From: Gammaproteobacteria bacterium
Lineage (GTDB): Bacteria; Pseudomonadota; Gammaproteobacteria; Pseudomonadales; Azotimanducaceae
Length of the DNA stretch: 5,744 bases
Assembly: GCA_028821035.1 (NCBI GenBank)
Contig: JAPPHP010000272.1
Span: 1 to 5,744 of the forward strand
Reading direction: 5' to 3'
In this document: piece after piece, positions 1-4,218 of the stretch
Numbering within the stretch: position 1 is the stretch's first letter
Layout of the letters: the number at the start of each line of letters is the position of its first letter
Made by a program: the position numbers and the translations under genes
Notes under the pieces: generated by a model
Database searches by the model: none
What the model was told of the DNA's origin: nothing
Seen by the model: only the letters and a program-made list of their open reading frames with translations

Positions 1-807
1 ACGGGATTCCGCCCGGGCAACGTCAACAGCCACATGCAGTTCAACGTGGACCAGTACGACGACCTTCTGATCCCGCGTTGCCAGGCCAACCCCGCCTGCA
101 ACCTCGCCGAACTGATCGAGGTGCGGGATCTCGCGATCGCGCGGCTCTTCTTCGACGGCGACAGCGTGGCGAACTACGAGGTGGGCCTCAAGACGACGCT
201 GTTCGACGGCCGTGTCCGGATCATGTCGGCCGCCTACTACCTCGACTGGGAGGACATGATCATGGTCGAGAACGACCCGGTCATCGGGCAGACCAATCCG
301 CTCAGCGTCTACAACACCAACAGCGGCGGCGCCGAGATTTCCGGGTTCGAGCTGGAGGTGATGGCCTTCCTCACGGAGCGTCTCAGCGTCCGCTTCGCGG
401 GGGACCTGAACGAGAGTGAGGTCAAGACCGGACCCCTGTTCGAGAGCACTTCGGCGCAGATCACCTCGGGTGAGGGCAACGAGCTCCTGCAGGCGCCCGG
501 CTACAGCGCTTCGCTCGCCGTGGACTACGTCTTCCCGATCATGACCAACTGGAACCTGACCCTGCATGCGGACCATGCCTGGGTGGACGGACACTTCACG
601 GATGCGGGCAACACCAGGCCGGTTCCCAACTGGACGAAGGCCAACGCCAGCGTCACGGCGCGCAGCGACGACGGCAAGTGGCGGATCGCGCTGTTCGGGA
701 GCAACATCACCGGCGAGGAGATCCTCCGCGACTGGCAGGGGTCCGGCACCTTCTTCTGGCACGCGCCGCGCCAGATCGGGCTGGAAGTCGGCTACAGCAT
801 GAGGTAA
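1..807 (+). CDS. TonB-dependent outer-membrane receptor, C-terminal part (TBDR-A; 5' end outside window)
   Basis: The reading frame is open from the first base and ends at TAA 805-807, giving 268 visible residues. By alignment to the complete paralogue downstream (TBDR-B), about 524 N-terminal residues, including signal peptide, TonB box and plug, lie outside the window. The visible part is the C-terminal half of a 22-strand beta-barrel: alternating aromatic and polar strands such as YYLDWEDMI, the TGFRPGNVN strand start, the YNTNSGGAEI turn and the final WHAPRQIG...GYSM strand. Receptors of this family use TonB/ExbBD energy to import scarce ligands such as siderophores, vitamins or glycans across the outer membrane. 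The substrate cannot be told here. A C-x5-C pair (codons at 79-81 and 97-99) sits in a loop where TBDR-B has no cysteines. The last residue is Arg rather than the usual aromatic. An internal ATG at 34 is not a real start. The family call is secure; the function is unknown. Confidence 0.93.
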   Translation, partial: TGFRPGNVNSHMQFNVDQYDDLLIPRCQANPACNLAELIEVRDLAIARLFFDGDSVANYEVGLKTTLFDGRVRIMSAAYYLDWEDMIMVENDPVIGQTNPLSVYNTNSGGAEISGFELEVMAFLTERLSVRFAGDLNESEVKTGPLFESTSAQITSGEGNELLQAPGYSASLAVDYVFPIMTNWNLTLHADHAWVDGHFTDAGNTRPVPNWTKANASVTARSDDGKWRIALFGSNITGEEILRDWQGSGTFFWHAPRQIGLEVGYSMR

Positions 808-815
808 GGCCCCGA

Positions 816-829
816 CCGGCGTTCGCCGG
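816..829 (+). other. Short GC hairpin just after TBDR-A stop
   Basis: CCGGC (816-820) and GCCGG (825-829) pair around a GTTC tetraloop nine bases after the stop codon. There is no T-run behind it, so on its own it is not an intrinsic terminator. It may stabilise the 3' end of the mRNA. A very similar CCGGCG-TAC-CGCCGG hairpin follows the stop codon of the paralogue TBDR-B, so it may be an inherited remnant of the duplication. In GC-rich DNA such palindromes also arise by chance. Confidence 0.4.
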
Positions 830-839
830 GACCGACTGG

Positions 840-875
840 AACCCGCGGCGGGGTGATCTCCGCCGCGGGTTTTTT
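840..875 (+). terminator. Rho-independent terminator of TBDR-A
   Basis: A perfect 12-bp stem pairs 840-851 (ACCCGCGGCGG core) with 860-871 around an 8-base loop, and a run of six T residues (870-875) follows directly. This is a canonical intrinsic terminator 33 bases after the TBDR-A stop codon. It implies that TBDR-A and TBDR-B are separate transcription units despite being tandem paralogues. Confidence 0.9.
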
Positions 876-923
876 CTTGGGCGCCACGTGCCTGGGAGCG
901 GCCTCAGGGCGACCGCGACCACC

Positions 924-952
924 TTGACAACCCGGGGACAGATCAACAGGCT
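924..952 (+). promoter_or_regulatory. Candidate sigma70-type promoter of TBDR-B
   Basis: A perfect TTGACA -35 box lies at 924-929. With a 17-base spacer, the -10 hexamer would be CAGGCT at 947-952. That hexamer is a poor match overall but keeps the two most conserved positions, the second-position A and the final T. Transcription would start near 959 and leave a leader of about 85 bases. The position after the upstream terminator is right for an independent promoter. I saw no Fur-like AT-rich palindrome here. The weak -10 box makes this tentative. Confidence 0.45.
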
Positions 953-974
953 AGCCGGCACCACAAGAAGACAC

Positions 975-1025
975 CCGGCGCGGCGGCGACGGGCAGTGGC
1001 TCGGAGCGTCCGATTTGCGCGCCGG
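975..1025 (+). other. GC-rich inverted repeat in the TBDR-B leader
   Basis: CCGGCGCG (975-982) is perfectly complementary to CGCGCCGG (1018-1025). Inside the loop, TCGGA (1001-1005) pairs with TCCGA (1009-1013) around GCG. If transcribed from the promoter proposed upstream, the leader RNA would fold into a nested structure ending six bases before the Shine-Dalgarno sequence. It resembles no riboswitch class I know and no T-run follows, so no mechanism is claimed. GC-rich sequence makes chance pairing fairly likely. Confidence 0.3.
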
Positions 1026-1030
1026 ATGTC

Positions 1031-1038
1031 GGGAGGGG
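1031..1038 (+). promoter_or_regulatory. Ribosome binding site fixing the GTG start of TBDR-B
   Basis: The purine run GGGAGGGG contains the GGAGG core (1032-1036), eight bases before GTG at 1045. It falls after an in-frame TTG at 1015 and so argues for the GTG start. Starting at GTG also places a clean signal peptide at the N-terminus. Confidence 0.8.
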
Positions 1039-1044
1039 ACATCT

Positions 1045-3402
1045 GTGCGCACTTTCCGTTTGGCCGCCCTGGCGGCGTTTCTCGTTGGATTGGCCGCACC
1101 CGCGCTGGCCGAGGACGGGCAGCCGTCCGGCTCCGGAATCACCGAAGAGATCATCGTCACCGCGACCTATCGCGAGACGAACCTGATGGACACGGCACAG
1201 TCGATCAACGCCATTACCGACGACTTCGTCGAGGACGTGGGCGCCCAGAGCATGGCGGACGTCTTCATGATGGTGCCGGGGCTCAACATGACCGGCAGCC
1301 GGGACGGCGACAACCGGTACTCCGTGCGGGGCCTCACCTCGCAGACCGGGCAGACGGGCTATTACCTGGTCGGCGCCTCGGTGGGCGTCTATCTGGACGG
1401 TACGCCGGTCACGGCGGCACTGGGGCCGGACAACCAGGTCAGCGGCAACCTGTTCGACCTCGAGCGGGTAGAGGTGCTGAAGGGTCCGCAGGGCACGCTG
1501 TTCGGGGAAGGCTCCCAGGGCGGCACCATCCGCTACCTCTACAAGCAGCCTGACCCCACGAAGCTCGACGCGGGCTTCAACATGAACTACTCCGAGATGG
1601 CCGAGTCGAAGGACTCGTCGAACCGTCTGGACGCCATGGTGAACGTCCCGTTCGGCGACGGCTGGGCGCTCCGTCTCGCGGGCTGGCGCTCGGAGACTGG
1701 CGGGTGGATCGAGAACACCGAACCCTACGAGGAAGACTACAACGACGGCGAAACCACCGGTGGCCGCGCCGTGCTGAGGTACGAAGGGGACCGGTACGCT
1801 TTCACCGGGAGCTACTACCGGAACGAACAGGCGACCACGGGCGGCTCCGCGACCGTCGGGCCGTACACCGCGCGCACCTTCCGAATACCCGGTCTGCCTC
1901 CGGAGAGCAGCGACACGCTCGACATCTACAGCTTCATCGTAGAGGTGGACTTCGCCTGGGCGAACTTCGAGTCCCTGACTTCGTTCGTGGATCGCAGCAT
2001 CGAAGCCACCTACGAGTTCTCGCTCGAGTCGAGAGACGGACTGGACTTCTTCTACGGAGGCGCCAGCCAGGCGCAGGACCATCCGAAGTGTCACACCCAG
2101 CCGCTCTGCTACGCGTATCCGGGCGGCTACCCGGGGTTCTTCAACCTGGGGGATCCGAACAGCACCATCCCTGACGGCAACAACCTCATCGGCCTGGTGG
2201 GCTTCATCGATTCCTACAGCGAGCGCTGGGTGCAGGAGTTCCGCCTCGTTTCGCCGGGCGACCGTCGGCTGCGCTGGACGGTGGGGGCCTTCTGGAAGGA
2301 CAGCGAAGACCACAGCCAGTCCCAGCAGGAGGGCCTGTACTTCCCGGGACGCTACGAGACGTACGGTCGCCTGCTGGACACGCTGCTCATGGTGCCGGCC
2401 AACACGCACACGGACACGCTGGAGGAGTACGCGGTGTTCGGCGAGGTCACGTACGACCTCACCGACACCCTCGAGGCGACCGTCGGCGTGCGCGTGTCGT
2501 CCCTCGAGCAGTACTTCTCCAACACGCTCTCCGGCACGGACGACTCGCCGGTCTCGCCGAAGTTCAACCTGTCCTGGCGTCCACGCAACGACATGCTGGT
2601 GTACTTCAACTACGCCACCGGTTTCCGGCCGGGCAACGTGAACAACCACATGGAGTTCAACGCGCGCCAGTACGACCTGAAGCTCATTCCGGCGCGCCTC
2701 GCCCTGGGCCTGGACGCCACGGACCTGTACGAGGGGAAGGCGCTCGCGTTGGCGCGGCGCTTCTTCGACGGCGATGAGGTCGCGAACTACGAACTCGGCT
2801 TCAAGAGCACGCTGTTCGATGGCCGGGTCCGCCTGATGGCTTCCGTGTACTACCTCGACTGGCAGGACATGATCGTGGTTGAGACCGACCCGGTGCTCGG
2901 CGATCAGGGCAACCAGCTCAACTTCTACAACACCAACAGCGGCGGAGCGGAGATTCAGGGCGTGGAACTGGAGATCCTGGCGTTCCTGACCGAGCGGCTC
3001 AGCATCCGCTTGGCCGGCGACGTGAACGACACCGCGGTCAAGGAGTCGCCGCTCTTCGCCCGGGGCTTCGAAGACGACAACGAGCTGATCTACGCCCCCA
3101 ACCAAAGCGTGTCCATCGCGCTGGATTACGACATTCCACTGCGCAACGGCTGGATGGTCAGCCTGCACGCGGACCACTCGATCATCGACGAGCAGTTCAC
3201 CAATACGGCGAACACGCGCATGATCCCGAAGTGGGACAAGACGAACGCCCGGATCACGGCGCGGCGCGACCAGTGGCGGGTTGCGCTCTATTCGACCAAC
3301 CTCACCAACGAGGAGATCATCCGCAATCTGGAGGGCTCATCGACGTATTACTGGCATGCGCCGCGCCAGATCGGCATCGAAGTGGGCTACAGCATGCACT
3401 GA
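1045..3402 (+). CDS. TonB-dependent outer-membrane receptor, complete (TBDR-B)
   Basis: This encodes a 785-residue TonB-dependent receptor, a normal length for the family. The GTG start is chosen for its Shine-Dalgarno and because it gives a typical Sec signal peptide: residues 1-22, RxFR start, hydrophobic Leu/Ala core, APALA end and cleavage before Glu23-Asp24. A TonB-box-like EEIIVTA lies at 34-40. The plug domain covers about 50-165 and closes with the family hallmark VEVLKGPQGTLFG (142-154) and GGTIRY (159-164). The rest is a 22-strand barrel with TGFRPGNVN at 525-533. No FecA-type N-terminal signalling domain is present. It would import an unknown ligand using TonB energy. It is paralogous to TBDR-A upstream but separated from it by a terminator. 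A C-x5-C pair (Cys349, Cys355) lies in a Pro/Gly/Tyr-rich likely extracellular loop and could form a disulfide. The chain ends in His, not the usual Phe or Trp. The family is certain; the substrate is not inferable. Confidence 0.95.
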   Translation: MRTFRLAALAAFLVGLAAPALAEDGQPSGSGITEEIIVTATYRETNLMDTAQSINAITDDFVEDVGAQSMADVFMMVPGLNMTGSRDGDNRYSVRGLTSQTGQTGYYLVGASVGVYLDGTPVTAALGPDNQVSGNLFDLERVEVLKGPQGTLFGEGSQGGTIRYLYKQPDPTKLDAGFNMNYSEMAESKDSSNRLDAMVNVPFGDGWALRLAGWRSETGGWIENTEPYEEDYNDGETTGGRAVLRYEGDRYAFTGSYYRNEQATTGGSATVGPYTARTFRIPGLPPESSDTLDIYSFIVEVDFAWANFESLTSFVDRSIEATYEFSLESRDGLDFFYGGASQAQDHPKCHTQPLCYAYPGGYPGFFNLGDPNSTIPDGNNLIGLVGFIDSYSERWVQEFRLVSPGDRRLRWTVGAFWKDSEDHSQSQQEGLYFPGRYETYGRLLDTLLMVPANTHTDTLEEYAVFGEVTYDLTDTLEATVGVRVSSLEQYFSNTLSGTDDSPVSPKFNLSWRPRNDMLVYFNYATGFRPGNVNNHMEFNARQYDLKLIPARLALGLDATDLYEGKALALARRFFDGDEVANYELGFKSTLFDGRVRLMASVYYLDWQDMIVVETDPVLGDQGNQLNFYNTNSGGAEIQGVELEILAFLTERLSIRLAGDVNDTAVKESPLFARGFEDDNELIYAPNQSVSIALDYDIPLRNGWMVSLHADHSIIDEQFTNTANTRMIPKWDKTNARITARRDQWRVALYSTNLTNEEIIRNLEGSSTYYWHAPRQIGIEVGYSMH

Positions 3403-3403
3403 T

Positions 3404-3461
3404 CCGGCGTACCGCCGGCGTCGAGTCGGGACCCTGGGCGGGTGACCCTGGCGGGTCGCCC
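3404..3461. repeat. Hairpins and short tandem repeat between convergent genes
   Basis: The 86-base gap between the TBDR-B stop and the end of the minus-strand flavodoxin gene holds two structures. CCGGCG (3404-3409) pairs with CGCCGG (3413-3418). A near-perfect tandem duplication, GACCCTGGGCGGGT (3430-3443) and GACCCTGGCGGGT (3444-3456), can fold through GGGTGACCC and through GGGCG/CGCCC. These may act as a bidirectional transcription barrier, but neither strand shows a following T-run, so an intrinsic terminator is not supported. Rho-dependent termination is possible. Confidence 0.35.
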
Positions 3462-3488
3462 CGGTCGGCGTCGAACGGACCCGCGCCG

Positions 3489-4025
3489 TCAGAAGATCCC
3501 CGCCTCGAGCCCGATCGCCAGCGCCATGCCAAGCTCCTGGCACTGCGCGAGGTGTTCGTCCGTGGGCGCACCCTTCGCGATGATCGGCTCCTGCACTTCG
3601 TTGAACGGATAGCCGTTGGCGATGCGGTGAATGGCGCGCACCGCCCCCGTTCCGTCGTTGCCCGCGCTGATGAAGATGGCGTACGGCAGCGCCTGGATCT
3701 TGCCTTCCACGGGGTAGAACGTCCGGTCCAGGAAGTCCTTCATCCCGCCTGACATGTAGCCGAAGTTCTCCGGCGTGCCGAGCAGGAGCGCGTCCGCCCA
3801 CAGCAGGTCTTCCGGACCGGCGTCGGCCGCCTTCAGCACGCGTACCTCGACCCCCGTGACCTCGTCGTCGGTCGCGCCGAGCCGCGCGGCTTCGGCCATG
3901 CGCCCCGTGTTGCCGGACTGCGTGTGGTAGACGATGAGGAGGTGTCTTGCGCTCACCTGCCTGGGCGTGCCGTTCCCGGAAGCGACGGACCATAGCACCC
4001 GGGCGTGCGCGGGTGGCGATTCCAT
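3489..4025 (-). CDS. Flavodoxin-fold FMN-binding oxidoreductase
   Basis: From ATG 4025 this gives 178 residues of a flavodoxin-like / NAD(P)H-dependent FMN oxidoreductase family protein, probably cytoplasmic. The first beta strand, HLLIVYH, leads into the FMN-phosphate loop TQSGNTG (35-41). LLLGTPENFGYMSGGMKDF (80-98) forms the second FMN contact region, and FISAGNDGTGA (118-128) is the third conserved loop. The C-terminus ECQELG-type helix and GLEAGIF end are typical. These proteins transfer electrons with bound FMN; the partner or substrate is unknown. The ATG has a strong GGAGGT (4035-4030) four bases upstream. However, related proteins as I recall them start almost directly with the first strand, and GTG at 3956 would give a more usual 155 residues, so the first 23 residues are uncertain. 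The gene converges on TBDR-B and diverges from the riboswitch-controlled TBDR-C. A shared role with TBDR-C is not shown. The much longer open frame upstream to 4463 runs antisense to the riboswitch and TBDR-C and is not believed. Confidence 0.88.
   Translation of the reverse strand: MESPPAHARVLWSVASGNGTPRQVSARHLLIVYHTQSGNTGRMAEAARLGATDDEVTGVEVRVLKAADAGPEDLLWADALLLGTPENFGYMSGGMKDFLDRTFYPVEGKIQALPYAIFISAGNDGTGAVRAIHRIANGYPFNEVQEPIIAKGAPTDEHLAQCQELGMALAIGLEAGIF
3989..3997 (-). promoter_or_regulatory. Possible extended -10 element inside the flavodoxin 5' region
   Basis: On the minus strand, 3997-3989 reads TGCTATGGT, an extended -10 pattern (TGn followed by a TATAAT-like hexamer matching at four of six positions). 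Transcription would start near 3982, giving a leader of about 26 bases before the alternative GTG start at 3956. No good -35 is seen. It matters only because it would make the shorter protein the real one. This is weak evidence on its own. Confidence 0.22.
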
Positions 4026-4029
4026 TCGC

Positions 4030-4035
4030 ACCTCC
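4030..4035 (-). promoter_or_regulatory. Ribosome binding site favouring the ATG start of the flavodoxin gene
   Basis: The minus strand reads GGAGGT at 4035-4030, followed by GCGA and ATG at 4025-4023. This near-perfect Shine-Dalgarno at good spacing is the main reason for choosing this start over the in-frame GTG at 3956, which has only a poor AGG upstream. Confidence 0.6.
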
Positions 4036-4046
4036 GGACGGATGCC

Positions 4047-4055
4047 TGTTAGAGT
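4047..4055 (+). promoter_or_regulatory. Extended -10 promoter for the riboswitch / TBDR-C transcript
   Basis: TGTTAGAGT fits the extended -10 pattern: TG (4047-4048), one base, then TAGAGT (4050-4055) with four of six consensus positions, including the key A and final T. Initiation would fall near 4062, just before the first helix of the TPP aptamer at about 4066, exactly where a riboswitch transcript should begin. A weak -35 (TTCGCA, 4025-4030, 19-base spacer) overlaps the flavodoxin start codon and ribosome binding site. No experimental start is known. Confidence 0.45.
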
Positions 4056-4065
4056 ACGCGGTGAA

Positions 4066-4153
4066 CCCAAGGGGTGGCGTGAGTGCCTGAGACGCGGACG
4101 CGGTCCGCGGACCCTTTGAACCTGATCCGGATAATGCCGGCGGAGGGATAGGG
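4066..4153 (+). ncRNA. TPP riboswitch aptamer (THI element)
   Basis: All conserved blocks of the thiamin pyrophosphate aptamer are present in order. AAGGGGT (4069-4075) pairs with ACCCTTT (4111-4117) as helix P2. GGC/GCC (4076-4078, 4085-4087) forms P3, followed by CTGAGA (4087-4092), the pocket for the pyrimidine ring. A perfect 7-bp optional stem, CGCGGAC/GTCCGCG (4093-4099, 4103-4109), is inserted next. CCTGAT (4121-4126), CCGG-ATAATG-CCGG (4127-4140) and CGGAGGGA (4141-4148) form the P4/P5 arm that binds pyrophosphate through metal ions. Compared with the E. coli thiM aptamer, P5 CUGG/CCAG has become CCGG/CCGG, a compensatory change that keeps the pair. P1 looks short (CCC 4066-4068 with GGG 4151-4153). 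It sits upstream of TBDR-C and should reduce that gene's expression when TPP is plentiful. Confidence 0.96.
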
Positions 4154-4213
4154 CCATCGACGCATCTCCCTCCGTCGCGCTGGGCTTCGTCATGTGGTCC
4201 GTCACGTGGGAGG
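4141..4213 (+). promoter_or_regulatory. Predicted translational expression platform of the TPP riboswitch
   Basis: TCCCTCCG (4167-4174) is perfectly complementary over 8 bp to CGGAGGGA (4141-4148), the 3' side of the aptamer. The overlapping bases TCTCCC (4165-4170) can instead pair with the Shine-Dalgarno GGGAGG (4208-4213), with five Watson-Crick pairs and one G-U. CGACG (4158-4162) and CGTCG (4173-4177) can form a hairpin that presents the C-rich stretch in its loop. The predicted logic is as follows. Without TPP, the C-rich segment is held by the aptamer strand and the ribosome site is free. With TPP, the aptamer closes, the segment is released and masks the ribosome site. No T-run is seen, so transcription termination is unlikely. 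The complementarity is visible; the switching is inference. Confidence 0.55.
4208..4213 (+). promoter_or_regulatory. Ribosome binding site fixing the ATG start of TBDR-C
   Basis: GGGAGG lies five bases before ATG 4219. An in-frame ATG at 4192 has no Shine-Dalgarno and would add nine residues (MWSVTWEDE) that spoil the signal peptide, so 4219 is preferred. The same six bases are the proposed target of riboswitch-controlled masking. Confidence 0.82.
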
Positions 4214-4218
4214 ACGAG

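Noticed and set aside
1015..1044. TTG start at 1015 for TBDR-B
   Set aside because: GTG 1045 has a strong Shine-Dalgarno and gives a standard signal peptide; the extra ten residues would precede it with no support.
876..1044. Fur box or other iron-regulator site before TBDR-B
   Set aside because: No AT-rich 19-base palindrome of the GATAATGATAATCATTATC type is visible, so an iron-uptake role is not supported by regulation.
678..1553. 291-residue plus-strand frame spanning the intergenic region
   Set aside because: It is a shifted frame of both receptor genes, crosses the terminator, and its translation is Arg/Gly-rich without domains.
943..3177. 744-residue open frame on the minus strand opposite TBDR-B
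   Set aside because: It lies wholly antisense to a convincing receptor gene, and the translation is Val/Arg/Glu/His-rich with no recognisable domain. GC-rich codon bias opens such frames routinely.
3934..4119. Small plus-strand frame of 61 residues ending inside the riboswitch
   Set aside because: It overlaps the flavodoxin coding region antisense and the conserved aptamer, with no supporting ribosome site.
4154..4218. Intrinsic terminator as the riboswitch expression platform
   Set aside because: The hairpin at 4158-4177 is followed by GC-rich sequence, not a T-run, so translational control fits better.
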